Assembly: GCF_050947875.1 (NCBI RefSeq)
Contig: NC_134573.1
Coordinates: 53,122,115-53,186,114 of the forward strand
Source: Dermacentor variabilis
Taxonomy: Eukaryota; Arthropoda; Arachnida; Ixodida; Ixodidae
DNA length: 64,000 nt
Reading direction: 5' to 3'
The position numbers and the translations under genes are program-made. The notes under the pieces were generated by a model. It did no database searches, was not told where the DNA came from, and worked only from the letters and a program-made list of their open reading frames with translations. Below are positions 11,601-22,440 of this stretch, piece after piece (positions within the stretch are counted from its first letter, which is position 1; the number at the start of each line of letters is the position of its first letter).

Positions 11601-13439
11601 GTGGGAGAGAGCACAAATGAAACCTGTTGGTGATAAAGTGAGTAATCTTTACCTTCTGTAAGTCAATGAATGCGTGTATGCAATGAAGTCGTGTTCTGAA
11701 AACATTTTCATTGTCTTCATAGCCATCATATAACATTGTGACCACGCGTATACTTTGTAGGGCGCCAAAACAAATCGCCAAGCTCCCTAAAGCAATTCGG
11801 AACAATTTTGTGCCTGTATGCCTGAAAGTTTTATATGTATACTTCGTGCACCCTTCACAAAACATGGCATGGCACCGAAACAAGGAGCGACGAATACATT
11901 TGCGACACGGTGCGAAAGTTAATGGCACGGGAGAAACGCTGCCGGCGTAAATATACGTTGCATTCCTTTTGCTCGGTCGCGTATCACTCTTTCTATGGAA
12001 ACACATTACCAAGCGTGCTAGCTGTTGGAGAAGCATATAGTCAAACATACTTAGGCATTTCCAGTTAAATCCCAAAACATGGTTTTTCCCTCATTCGTAA
12101 GAAAAGCTGAATTGATTCAGACCCATAGTACCGGTTCAACTAAATCAGTGGCATGCACCTGCGATAGGTTAAGCCGTAGTGCTCACTGTTCATACCGCCG
12201 CACTTAGAATTGCGGCAGCCGTGACATAAAATGACTGTCAGTTGCAGTCGGTCTTACTTCCTGGAGCGATTTCCGTAAGTTAAATATTGTCTAGGAAATT
12301 ATTCAAAGGTATATTGCTACCGCTAATTCTTTCCTCAAAAGAACGGAGTCTCTTAATATAGGCTCAAAGAAACGATGAAACGCTCGTAGATTAGGCTAGC
12401 AATATAAAGACATCATTACCGTCTAAACGTAGTACATGTTTTGTAAAACTATGGTATAGGAGCAAGGACAAGGTAAATACCATTGTTGTTGATTTAATGC
12501 GCGTGTAGGTGACGTTCCCATATTGGGTGATGCTGGGTACGCCTGCATAGAAAGTATACACCTGCTCAACCAGCCAAATAACCAGGCAAACGAAACAGAA
12601 CAGCAACATCACTGTAATTAAAGGCTGTGACGTGCAAACGCGCATAGTTTACAGAAAGGACAGATGAGCAGTTTGTCCATCAGAATAGAAGGAGTATGCA
12701 GAGCGAGTAATTGCATGAAGCGTGTGTAGTCTGAAAGCGAAGGAACACTAAAATTATACAGCTGCCACTTGTGCTTCAAACGTAGTTTAAGGAAGCACAA
12801 TCGATAGAGTGCAATATGCATAAGGTTAAACCAAAGGTTGTGACAAGACATATTTTAGAGACCTTAGGCTGCAGCGCAAGCATATTGCTGGAAAACCTAA
12901 TTTAGGCAGAACAAGTTATGTTACTCTAGTAAATGTCCCCAATTGTTGATGATTCCAGAAGTTGTCTTAAAGTCCTAATTGGCCACTTTCGCTGCTAATT
13001 GTATTGGATTGGATATGGCCCGGGATCATTTCCACTGAGATCGTGCTTTTGTCCAGAGTGCACAATTCTACGAATACGTTTTTTCCGGTGCAGAACATTA
13101 ATAGTGCAGTCTAACAAGAAGTGCTAAATATCTTCTAATTCTGAGTAAAAGCGTAATTCTGAGTAAAGGTCTTCGCAGAGTAGTATATTCCCGTCGTTTT
13201 CCCTAGAACGACCTGAGCTGTCCGCCAGGTGTTAGCGGCAAACTGCGGCTTGTCCTGCTGACTGCACAGCGGTTTTCTGAGCCCCGTGTTGTCATGTTGC
13301 AGCCGCGCGCATAGCTTTACAAATCGCTTCTTCAGGTTCGTCCCTTGCGAGCAGGCACCATAACGTGTACCGAAGAGTGAACGCAAGTATCCAGAGTACC
13401 TGTTGCACATGTCACATCCCTTGACCCATGGCACGGTAC
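11601..13439. other. unassigned DNA
   Basis: A 164-residue minus-strand frame (11581-12075) and several shorter ones have no recognisable domain. No promoter, splice pattern or repeat was identified. Confidence 0.35.
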
Positions 13440-14215
13440 GTTGTAGTTGGTGATGATGAAGATAATTATGACATACCCTTCGAAAGGAGATGGTGACAAA
13501 TAGTCACCTAGCCTGCTACATCCAGAGCCAGCCACATACAGCATGCAACTTGCCACATGTTCGCACACCTTGCGGAATATAACGGAACTGAAATGAAAAG
13601 GTTGTACACATTGACGCTACAAATGTCAAATGGCACATTAAGGCGGTAATTCTGATGATGCTGATTTAGAGGCGTTGCTTTTGAAACGGAATGGTCTAAA
13701 ACTCTCACCTAGCCTGCTTCAATTATTCAGGTATCTGATACACGTTTTCTGTTAAATGAATATTTATACATCTCCATAATCTTTTTCCTCCTCAAGACTT
13801 CTCTACTTACCTTGCACCGCTACCTACGCAGCTGCTATATGGCCTGCTACCTGGTGTAATAAAATGGAACTGCAATGCTAAGAGCGCAGGTATAGACGCT
13901 GCGCGGCGCGATTGCAAGGCAAGTGGCACTGTACGACGCTAATGATGATGATGATTTATTGGCATCCCCTTTGAAACGTGGCAGAGACGTAGTCACCAAG
14001 CCAGTTTGATTTATAGTGGTACACAATGTATATTTTTGTAGCATTTTTGTATACATTTCCTTAAATTCTTTTTCTTCCTCAAGCCTTCTTAGACTGCCTT
14101 GTACCGCTACATGTGCATCTTCTACAAGGCATCCTCTCTCTTACAGTAATGTGAAACTGCAATGTCAAAATTGCACGTGTCGACGCTACGCGGCGCACAT
14201 GTTGCATCGCGTGCC
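13440..14215. repeat. diverged tandem repeat, about 285-bp period, 2.5-3 units
   Basis: Recurring blocks in the same order: GATGATGATGAT-like followed by a TTTGAAACG block (13653-13690, 13943-13979; weaker at 13451-13490); TTCCTCCTCAAG (about 13785 and 14072); CTTGCACCGCTAC or CTTGTACCGCTAC (13811 and 14098); and GGAACTGCAATG with GACGCT (13578, 13865, 14151). Spacing is 285-290 bp. No coding content. Confidence 0.7.
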
Positions 14216-14272
14216 TCCTCGCGGGCGTGGACGCGATTATAAAGTCTTTTCCCGCTGCATGTTAGCAAGCGA

Positions 14273-14440
14273 TGGCGTGGTTCAGTGGTAGAGTAGCTGG
14301 CTCTCGCGTAGCGGACCCAGGTTTCATCATGGCGGAAGCTGGGTGTTTTTTTCTTCTCATTCCCGGCGATAGCTGCTACGGATAACGCACACCGGTGGCG
14401 GTGCCGACGGATACCACCACTGTTGGAATGAGCACTTAAC
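14273..14440 (+). mobile_element. tRNA-derived SINE
   Basis: The 5' part resembles a tRNA promoter: box A is TGGTTCAGTGGTAGAGTA and a degraded box B reads GGTTTCATCATG. It is followed by a T-rich stretch and GCGATAGCTGCTACGGA, then a GC-rich GGTGGCGGTGCCGACGG segment. It does not fold as a functional tRNA. From memory such layouts are common in tick genomes. Confidence 0.65.
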
Positions 14441-14514
14441 AGCGTAGGCTATAAAATTACCTACTTGGTCATGAGCAGTCCGTGTAAGGGGCGCTTATTC
14501 CGAGTCTAAATGTA

Positions 14515-15600
14515 AGAATATAGGAGGGCCACAGGAGTTACTACTTGTACCCTTCTTGCTTTGCACTTAAATTAGCCACTTACCTGTTTTTCTTATTATT
14601 TGTAATTTTATTCTATGTGAACCGCCGTGGTTGCTCTGTGGCTATGGTGTTCAGCTGCTGAGCACGAGGTCACGGGATCGAATTGTGGCCACGGTGCCCG
14701 CACAGCTATGTAGGCGAAATGCGAAGAGACGCCTGTACCCACATTTAAGTGCACGTGAAAGATCCTCAGGTGGTAGAAATTTCCGGAGTCCTCCACTACG
14801 GCGTCCCTCATAATCAGAAAGTGGTCTTGGCGCGTAAAGCCCCATAATTTAATTTCTCTGCTATTGTATGCGCTGATGATACCTAGCCAGATAATTCTTT
14901 AAAAATCTTATTCCTTAAACCCAGCAACGGACAAGCGAAAGTTGTAGAATGGTGTCGTTTGAATCATTTAATTTTAAACACGGTGAAAATTCAATTCGTC
15001 GTATTTAAAATAAAGCAGAAGATGTTGCCTCGTGTAAGCCCCTACAGTCACCTTATTCCTGCAGTGGACTTTGTGTCATTCCTTGGCATAAAACGAGATC
15101 CTAACAGAGAGTTTAGTAATCATATTGTATTTGTTAAAAAATCTTTCCGCATAATAACGCTGATTAGACCCCAGGATCATTTTTCAGAACACGCATTATC
15201 TTTTACTTTGCGTTCATTCATATTCATACCTCCTACGGTATTATTTGCTGGAGAAACACCTGTAGCGGTCACCTCTTGACTATTCAAGATATACACACCC
15301 AGGCTATTCGCATAATGACCAAGAGTTCCGTTTGCTGAAATTATCTGTCCGCACTGTAGGATAACCTTAATCTAACTGCGTCTGACTTGTTAAAATATCA
15401 TTTAGGCATCCTCTTTTCTGAATTACTTAACAAACAGCTTACTTACGAAGTTGTAGACTACAGATAACCCAATAATACAAATCGTACCAGGTTTCAGCAT
15501 GATTTCGACGACTTTCTAATCCTATAAAGTAACACCAGCTATTAATGTGGTAGGTAACGCTTTCAGCATTATCTATTGTATTCACTTAAAATAACATCAC
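14515..15600 (+). pseudogene. CR1-like LINE reverse transcriptase fragment, split by a SINE
   Basis: Just before the SINE, 14520-14620 reads as a decayed GxPQG...L box followed by LLFVILFYVN. Just after it, 14866-14882 reads VCADDT, the RT catalytic box with Tyr changed to Cys. The frame at 14959-15279 continues with NHLILNTVK, VSFLGIKRDPN and SFIFIPPTVLFAGET, the region downstream of the RT catalytic Asp pair. Codons to about 15600 still show LLKYHLGILFSELLNKQLTYEVVDY-type sequence in broken frames. The 3' tail was not found. The SINE insertion separates two adjacent conserved RT motifs. Confidence 0.75.
14622..14855 (+). mobile_element. tRNA-derived SINE, Ruka-like, inserted in LINE
   Basis: Starts CCGCCGTGGTTGCTCTGTGG (box A region). 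Box B is GGGATCGAATTG. The body carries GCACGTGAAAGATCCTCAGG and GAAATTTCCGGAGTCCTCC, and it ends CCCCATAATTTAATTT. I recall this layout from the Ruka SINE family of ixodid ticks. It lies inside LINE RT codons and so is younger than that LINE. Confidence 0.85.
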
Positions 15601-15755
15601 ATTTGAATGCATTCAAACACAAATTAATCTTTCTTTTTTTTTGTAAATACATTCATCCCCGATAATATTGTTATGGGTGAGACGATTGTTATGGGTGAGA
15701 TGATGGATGACAGTCTAGGAAAACAGTCCTCCTATCATGCTATCACTCAGTCCAT

Positions 15756-17227
15756 TTAGGGCTGAGTGATGGTATGATGTTGCTTGAGGCCCGTAAGGTG
15801 CACCAGTTGAGTAGCGCTAGAGCGGCGGTCAATGATAGTGAAGGGACCGGTATACTGAGCCAAGAAATTTTGGCATAGCGCCCTTCTGCGCTGAGGGGTC
15901 CACAGCCAAACCAAGTTCTCTTTATTGAGTGAAACTGAGTCGTGGTGGTGGTCATAGACCTCCTTGGAGCGATCGTGTGATGCCAGTGTACACAGACGAG
16001 CAATTCTTCGTCCTTCTTCAGCACGGCCCAAAGTTTCGGCAACTAAGTCCTCTGTATGGGGTGTAAAGGAGAAAATGGTATCGAGACAGCTGCGGCTGTC
16101 CCCTGCGTAGAGCAAGAATGAAGGTGTGAACATCGTGGTTTCGTGCTTCGCTATATTGTAGGCACAGGTAATAAACGGCAAGATGCCATCCCAGTTCTTG
16201 TGATTGGATGATACATATATAGCCAGCATGTTGGTCAGGCTGCCGTTGGTACGTTCGACAAGGCCATTTGTATGGGGATGGTATGGTGTTGAGAGAAAGA
16301 ACTACGAAGTGGAGAGCTTAAGTAATTCTTCCATGGCGTCGGAGACGAATTAGCAACCATGGTCACTGATGATTACGCGAGGCTGACCGTGGCGAATAAT
16401 TACGTAGCGTAACAAAAAGGCAGTGACGCAAGCGGCCGTGGAGGAAGTATCGCAGTGATTTCCGCGTATCTTGTAACGTGATCGGCCCAGACCATTACCC
16501 AGCGATTATTGTTCGAAGATCGGGGAAACGCATCCTAGCAGGTCGATGCCGACGTGCTCGAAAGGTTTAGTAGGCAGCGCTGCAGCATGAAGAAGGCCTT
16601 GCGGAGAGCTTGTGGGTCGCTTGTGATGCTGACACTTGTCGCAGGTCGACAAGTGTTGTTTAGTAGAATGTCTTTTCTTAGGCCAGTAAAACCGCTCCTG
16701 TATTTTGTGCGAATGAATTCAAGATGGCCTTACGTTGGATCAATATGCTTGACGCGAAGAACATAACATTTCAGGCTTTCGGGAATCACCAGTAAATACC
16801 ACGCCGCACTTGCTGGGTAGTTCGCTATATATAACATTCCTTCGTGAAGACAAAAGCGACCACTGGCCTTGGGACTGCAGGCATGGGCAAACAGGAAGTC
16901 GAAAAAGAAGTCATTGTGCTGTTCGCACTGGCAAACGGTGGCATCAGGAAACGTGTGACAGATAGCAGCGACGCAGATGTCGAGATTCTTCGCGTTATCC
17001 TCTGCTGTGAAGAGAGAATGGCGAGAAAGGCAATGAGTGTTGGTATGACGTCTTGCACTTTTGTACGAAACAATAAAGCAAATTCTTGGAGTTATAATGC
17101 CCAGCGTGCTAGATGACCAGACGTGTAATGGCGGGTAACATACAAACTTAAGGAATGATGGTCGGTTACAATGGTGAATGGGTTCTAGCAGAGGTAGCAA
17201 CGAAACTTCTGAAAAGTAAATACTGCC
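15756..17227 (-). pseudogene. pol: lineage-B Ty3 pol 3' part: RNase H end and integrase
   Basis: From the right: RNase H C-terminus with TIVTDHHSLS near 17150-17170; a linker with RFCLHEGMLYIA; a decayed zinc-finger region near 16620-16740; catalytic segments near 16345-16375 (ISDHG, second Asp) and 16255-16285 (PYHPHTNGLVERTN, catalytic Glu). Then an open stretch (16229-15756) reads NWDGILPFITCAYN and ends in a C-terminal domain with LVWLWTPQRRR and YTGPF. Stops and frameshifts interrupt it at several places, including one just after the second Asp. Confidence 0.8.
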
Positions 17228-17379
17228 TGTCGAAACTCATGGGAGCGGACCAGACGAAAAAGAACAAGACGGCGGGCTTCAAAGACGCGCGCGCTGCAAA
17301 AAGCAATAAAAAACAAAAAAAAGAAGAACCGTGATTTCATTCGCATCGAACGCAACTGTCTCGTCTCGTTTCTGCGACA
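17228..17379 (+). repeat. 5' LTR of the BEL/Pao element
   Basis: 152 bp, starts TGT and ends ACA. It matches 20955-21100 with many substitutions and small indels. It is followed at once by TGGTACCGGGACC, a candidate primer-binding site. Confidence 0.78.
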
Positions 17380-17395
17380 TGGTACCGGGACCAGG
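17380..17395 (+). promoter_or_regulatory. candidate primer-binding site of the BEL/Pao element
   Basis: TGGTACCGGGACCAGG begins directly at the LTR end and starts with TGG, as expected for pairing to a tRNA 3' CCA. The tRNA species was not determined. Confidence 0.5.
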
Positions 17396-17606
17396 ATTGC
17401 GGCTAGTCCTATTCCGACTGGTCATGAACTACCAGAACGACGGACTGTCCTCAGAAGACGGAAGAAGAGGAGGCCCGAAGGCGAATCAACGGCAGCGAGG
17501 TGGGACGTAGAGAGCAAGGAGCGGCACGGACACAGAGGTCGACAAAGACTCAGATGACGGCTCGCCGCTAGAATCTCTAAGCGACCAACAGCTTCCTCAG
17601 TCAGTC

Positions 17607-18950
17607 AAGATGAACACAAAAGTGATTTTGAAAAAGCGAAATACGCTGAGGACACAAATCACCAACTTAGTGAGCAATGCTGAAAAGAAACTGGTGGAAA
17701 TAAGGATCATGCAGCGATGTCGCTGATGGCCATTCAGATCAAAGGTATTGCAGACTCGTTAAAGAAAGCAGACGAGCAGATGGATAAGTTCATAGCACCC
17801 GAAATAGCTGACTCGGAGTTGGCGAAAACCACTGAGTACGAGTTGAAAATAATAAGTGTTCTGCACAGCATCAACGCGTAGCTTTCTCGACAAGAAATAC
17901 GGGAAACAGGGAGGCAGCAACCCAACTTTAATGGCGAAGCGAGACGATCGCAGGAAGTAGCTGTACTGAAGTTACCAAAGCTAAAAATAATGAAGTTTGA
18001 CAGAAAAAAAATGGCAGAGATGTTGAGATAAAATGAAATGGCAGAGATTTTGGCGGCAATTTGAAACAGCTGTAGACGAAAGAACCGATTTGAACGAAAA
18101 TCAGAAATTTACGTACCTTCTGTCATTACTAACCGGAAAAGCGGCAGCTGACGTGGAGGGACTACAGTTTTCCGACAGTAACTATAGGAGAGCCATTGAT
18201 CTACTCAAGCAGAAGTACGAAAAATATGACGTGCTGGTAGAAATGCACATGAAAGAATGAACTAACTTGAATTCAGAGCAAGCTGCAACGACTATGACGG
18301 TTTAAGAAAGCTTTCACAAAAGGTGCAAGTGCACATACGTGGATTGGAATCCATAGCATTGAAAAGCGAGTCATATGCATCGATGTTGCTTCCGATCTTG
18401 AAAAGAGCTTTGCCAGTGGATATGTACATTGGATAACACTTAAAACAAAGAGAAGTGATGAGTAAATGTTCAGCAGAAGATCAGAATGTGTCTTTACGTC
18501 AAGAGGATATTCTTAATGCTTGATGTAATTCATGGAAGGTCAAGTGAAGTGCAGAAAGGAATTACCGATAGAAAGGAGAGAAAGCTACAGGAACAGAACT
18601 GAGAGTAAGCAGCATACAGGAACTCTTATTTTCAAAGTACAGCTGCAAAGTTTTGCATATTTTGCGCGAATACTGCTCACTATACAGATGATTGATGATT
18701 CAATGAAGCTCAAAGAGGCAAACAGATGTTTCCGCTGTACCAGGCCTAGCCATACTGCTAAAATAGGTAAGGCAAACATTAGGTCCAAGATGTATCAAAA
18801 ATGGCATGCGACGTCTATATGCCGAAGCAAAGATCTGACAGCACACTCTACAGCATCTACTCTTGGTGAAATTGAAAATCACGAAGATAAAGCATCTACT
18901 TGGCAGTTTATGAACCTCTCATCAAGTGTTTTCTGCAGACTGCAGTTGCA
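17607..18950 (+). pseudogene. gag: BEL/Pao Gag, broken
   Basis: The start is taken at the ATG at 17607 (MNTKVILKKRNTLRTQITNL), a lysine-rich N-terminus. A later block reads LKLPKLKIMKFD, then FWRQFETAVDERTDL at 18045-18090 and SLLTGKAAADVEGLQ at 18126-18170, the core signature of Pao-type Gag. Downstream VQVHIRGLESIALKSESYASMLLPIL is found in another frame. A zinc-knuckle-like CFRCTRPSHTA lies near 18730. The end (LQTAVALADGRR, about 18935-18965) looks like the start of the protease domain. There are at least three stops or frameshifts. Confidence 0.8.
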
Positions 18951-18998
18951 TTAGCAGACGGTAGAAGACATTCATTTTAGCGTCTTTTTTTGCTGGAC

Positions 18999-19836
18999 AT
19001 CAAGGCAAGCGTTGAGGAGAAGTATTCTCAGGAGAAAACGGCACTCCTCTCTGAGCAGGTGGTACCTACCAGGGAGTTGCTGTACAAGCATCGGGAAGAA
19101 GTGGAGCAGCTGGAGAAAACTGCGGAGGCAAGGCTAGCTGACGAGCGGCGACGCCTGACCGCAGAGCCGGACGTCCTCCGTTGTAGCCTCCGGGAAAAAG
19201 AGCAGGCTCTTAACCGGTCTGCCAATGAACAGCAGGCGGAGGCTTCTGCCGAAATGGCAGAGCTTATCAGCAAACACGGTGAAGAGGTTCAAAAACTGTC
19301 CTCTGCCCTCGAGGAAGAGCAGAAAAAAACAGTCACTGCGAAGTGCACTTGATTCCCTCAAGAAAGAAAGACACGAAATCGTAGAGCTTGCAGAGAGCAT
19401 CGCAGGGGCCAGCTCTGACTCGTCGGTTGACCCAAGCACTGCAATTAGACGACTTGCAGAAGAGAATGCTACGTTGCGGCGAGAGGCGGAAGCGGCACGC
19501 AACGAATAGGAGTCTATGCTCTCTGGGGAGAAGTCTCTCTGAGGAGAAGCTCCGAGGCACCGGGGTTGACCACAGGAGATATCTGGAGGAGCTGCTTGCA
19601 AGCCAGGAGCAGTACCACGAAGTAGGGAAATTGAAAGACGAAGAGCTACTTCCATTCAAGCACGAAGTAGAGCAGTACGGTGACACGCTTGCCTCGCAAA
19701 GGCTGGAGTATGCCCAGGAGCGGGAAAACATCGAGTGCAGTCTGGAAACCAAGCACGCTGCCGATATCGAGTCACTCAAGTCAGAGCACGGGGAAAACAT
19801 TCAGGTGCTGAGAGAGAGTCTGCAACAAGAGCTGCT
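18999..19836 (+). pseudogene. captured coiled-coil coding segment inside BEL/Pao pol
   Basis: About 278 codons of charged heptad-type sequence in place of protease, RT and RNase H. Examples are EEVEQLEKTAEARLADERRR, ISKHGEEVQKLSSALEEEQK, RRLAEENATLRREAEAARNE and YLEELLASQEQYHEVGKLKD. Frame breaks: a shift at the A-run near 19325, a TAG near 19508 and a shift near 19540. The reading frame at the left junction is that of the protease remnant (after RLFLLD). The frame at the right junction runs straight into the integrase zinc region. Base composition is richer in G and C than the A-rich Gag and integrase around it. It resembles part of a long cellular coiled-coil protein (golgin, centrosomal or myosin-tail type); I cannot name the source. 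Confidence 0.65.
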
Positions 19837-20790
19837 GGCACGCCATATTCATCAACTCACGCTGCAGGCACGAATAAGCGCCACATCATCGCAGATTCAA
19901 ACTAAATACTGGGTAATACAAGGAAGACAGTTGATGAAGAAGATGATTCATAAATGTCTAAAATCCCAACGATTTGAAGCCAGACCGCTGCACCAAGAAA
20001 GAGCCCCACTTCCTGCTGACTGAGTGAACCAGTGACAACCATTTGAAGTGATCGTTGCGGATTTCGAGGGCTTGTTACTTATAGAAGACGCGATAAAAAG
20101 CACTTCAACAGAGTATGTCGCAATATTTGTATGTGCAACTGTACAAGCTGTGCATCTCAAAATTCTGGACAACACGACAAGAGAAGCATTCTTACATGCA
20201 TTCCGAAGATTTACAGCGAGACGACGACTATGTTGCACCATTTACAGTGACAAAGGAAGGTCGTTCAAGAAGGCCAACAGGAACATCTATCGTATGATTA
20301 AAGAACTACAGGAAGAAGTCTCCAAAAGAGCAAGCCAAGGAGATCAATTCAAATGGATCTACATCGCAGAACAAGCGCCTTGGTGGGGAGGCTTTTATGA
20401 AAGGATGGTAAGAAGCATTAAATCAGCAATGAGGAAAGTTATTGGAAAAAGACTTATCAAGAGCAGAGATGCAAACAATAACAATTGAAGTTTAAGCTAT
20501 CCTTAATAACAGACCGTTGACCTACTTATAAAGCGAACCGGATGAGCCTCTGCCTATTGTTCTGGCTGATAAGGTGGAAAGCATAGGATAAACACAGTAC
20601 CGAAGGTGAAAAAAGGTCAGCGTAGAATAAATGTGGAGAGATAAGCAAAAGATCATGAAAGATTGTTGAAAAAGATGGAACAGGGAATATCTGAAAGTAC
20701 CGAGAGAGCAGTGTAACGCAAGAAAGCAAAGAATGACACTTAATGAACGAGATATCGTTTTTTATCGGCTCACGCACTCCTAGACCCTTC
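19837..20790 (+). pseudogene. pol: BEL/Pao integrase, broken
   Basis: The N-terminal zinc region (YWVIQGRQLMKKMIHKCLKSQRF) runs to about 20023. Two stops precede the catalytic core at 20048-20485. The core keeps all three acidic residues: Asp5 (VADFEG), Asp68 (IYSDKG) and Glu118 (APWWGGFYE). The 49-residue spacing between the last two is as known for BEL/Pao integrases. Downstream codons (NNRPLTYL near 20510; LDPSGTWL near 20785) look like the C-terminal domain in broken frames. Confidence 0.85.
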
Positions 20791-20954
20791 TGGAACCTGG
20801 CTAAGGTCATAGAAGTATATTCTGGAGTTGATGCGAAGCCGCGCTCCTATCTCCTAAAAATGAAAGGAAAACTCGTTCAGAAACCTGCACAACATCTTTA
20901 AACACTTGAAGGCTGCTTACAATGATGAGAAGAAAATTTTTCGTGGCCGGAAGC

Positions 20955-21100
20955 TATTCAAACTCATGGGAGCGGACAAGACAAGAAAGGAGAAGACGGC
21001 GGGCTTCAAAGGCGTGCGCGCTACAAAAAAGCAACGAAAAACAGAAGAATCTTGATTTCGTTCACATCGAATGCAGCTGTCTCAACTCGTTTCTGCGACA
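20955..21100 (+). repeat. 3' LTR of the BEL/Pao element
   Basis: 146 bp paired with 17228-17379. It ends GCGACA, directly followed by the duplication CTGCC. Confidence 0.78.
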
Positions 21101-22440
21101 CTGCCTCTAACCATTCTTCTTCTCTCACAGTGTAGTTTCGTTCAGCTTTGATGGGAGAACGGCTCGCATTGGCAACCACACACTCTTCGTTATTACGACT
21201 CTGCACAAGCGCTCCTCCGATGGAGATTCTGCTGGCGTCACTGTGCACTTCAGGAGGAGCAGACCGGCTGAAGTGACAGAGAATGGGTTCTGACGTCAAC
21301 AGAAACTTGAGAGAATTCTGCGTCGCAACCATGTGCCCACTCGTATGGACTATCTTTTCGAATGACGCTGGTCAATAGATAAAGAATGTTCGTGAATCGG
21401 GGCACGAACCGTGGAAAGTAAGAACGTAATCCCAAGAAGCTGCGAAGTTATTTTAGTGACTGAGCTGACTTAAAGGCACTGACTGCTTCTATTTTCCGGG
21501 GGTCGAGCCTGACACCATCTTTTTCGACCAGAAGACTAAGGACTAATGCTTGCCGTTTGCCAAACCGGCCCTTCTTAGAGTTCAAAACCAAGCTGGTCTT
21601 TTAGACGCAGTCTAAAACGGACTTAGGCGGGCGTTATGCTCTTTGAAGGTACGTTCGAAAATGACAACGTCATGTAGAAAGCACGAACATGCCTCCCATT
21701 TTACACCATAAAAAACCGAGTCCATAAATCTTCCAAAATCTGCAGTGGCACTGGAAAGCCCAAACGTGATAACATTAAATTGATAAAGTACAACGGGCGT
21801 TACAACTTCAGTCTACTCCTTGTCACCAGGTGCATGGGGATCGGCCAACACCTCAATCGTAGATGTAGTGAAGAAAAGTAGGAAGCCGAATGACATCGTC
21901 CATCCGAGGCAATGAATATAGATACTTTTTGGCGAGAGCGAATAATCGTCTATAATCAACGCAAAGCCTCCAAGAGTCGTCTTTCTTCTTAACCAAGTGA
22001 CAGGTGCTGCCCAAGCGCAGCACGATTCTTCAATGACATCTTTCTGTAGCATATCCTGAACTTGTTCGGCATTCATTTTCTGCTGCGATGGCGACATTCG
22101 GTAAAATTTTTGCGCGACCGGAAGAGCAGAGCTTGTATTGATCCTGTGGCGAGCTCAAGAACAGGATAAAATATGTCGCTTTTCCTTTTCGCAGAAGACA
22201 GGCACAGAAGCGTTTCTTTGTTGCTCGTGTGGACGTAGTAGGTTCTTACTACGGATGCTCAGTAGATTCGTAGGAGTAAATGCATTCGCAAACGATCAAG
22301 CGTTTCGAACCTCCTTCATCGTAAGTAGCCGTGATAGAATTTCCTATGGCATCGTCAAAGACGGCGAGCTTCATTCCTCGAGGAAGTATAACAGGCACTG
22401 GCCAATAGTTAAGCTAAGGACAGCTCACAAAATCGTGGCT
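21101..22440 (-). pseudogene. pol: lineage-B Ty3 pol 5' part: linker, RT and RNase H start
   Basis: RNase H half at 21332-21101: LTSEPILCHFSRSAPPEVHSDAS, with the first catalytic Asp, ALVQSRNNEECVVA, and KAERNYTVREEEW at the insertion point. RT: SPSQQKMNAEQVQDMLQKDVIEES and CAWAAPVTWLRRK at 22097-21990. The catalytic YLDD box near 21665-21680 has decayed to FLHD. Farther upstream, codons to about 22435 resemble the protease-RT linker (VPVILPRGMKLAVF). Several stops and frameshifts. Confidence 0.8.

Larger units (their letters stand above)
17228..21100 (+). mobile_element. BEL/Pao LTR retrotransposon carrying a foreign coiled-coil segment
   Basis: 3.87 kb, bounded by short LTR-like direct repeats (17228-17379 and 20955-21100) that share CTCATGGGAGCGGAC, GACGGCGGGCTTCAAAG and the end TTTCTGCGACA. 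It is flanked by a perfect 5-bp duplication, CTGCC, at 17223-17227 and 21101-21105. Order: LTR, primer-binding site, Gag, start of protease, about 830 bp of coiled-coil coding sequence, integrase, LTR. No RT or RNase H is present. A complete BEL/Pao is normally about 6-7 kb, so most of pol is missing. The element lies in the RNase H of Ty3 lineage B. Confidence 0.85.
15740..22440 (-). mobile_element. Ty3/gypsy element, lineage B, split by a BEL/Pao insertion
   Basis: Minus-strand pol of a lineage distinct from family A. RT and the upstream linker are at 21250-22440, the RNase H N-terminal half at 21101-21332, the RNase H C-terminal half at 17200-17227 and leftward, and integrase at 16760-15756. 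The BEL/Pao element at 17228-21100 lies between the halves. Removing it and one copy of CTGCC rejoins the RNase H codons in frame (EEEWLEA on one side, VFTFQKFR on the other). LTRs were not recognised at either end, so the outer limits are approximate. Multiple stops and frameshifts show an old copy. Confidence 0.85.

Noticed and set aside
14273..14345. A possible tRNA gene (box A GGTTCAGTGGTAGAGTA)
   Set aside because: Box B is degraded, no acceptor stem can be paired, and a SINE body follows, so it is a SINE head.
18990..19352. Reading the coiled-coil segment as a complete stand-alone gene
   Set aside because: It has no own start or end: it continues from the protease frame on the left and into the integrase frame on the right.
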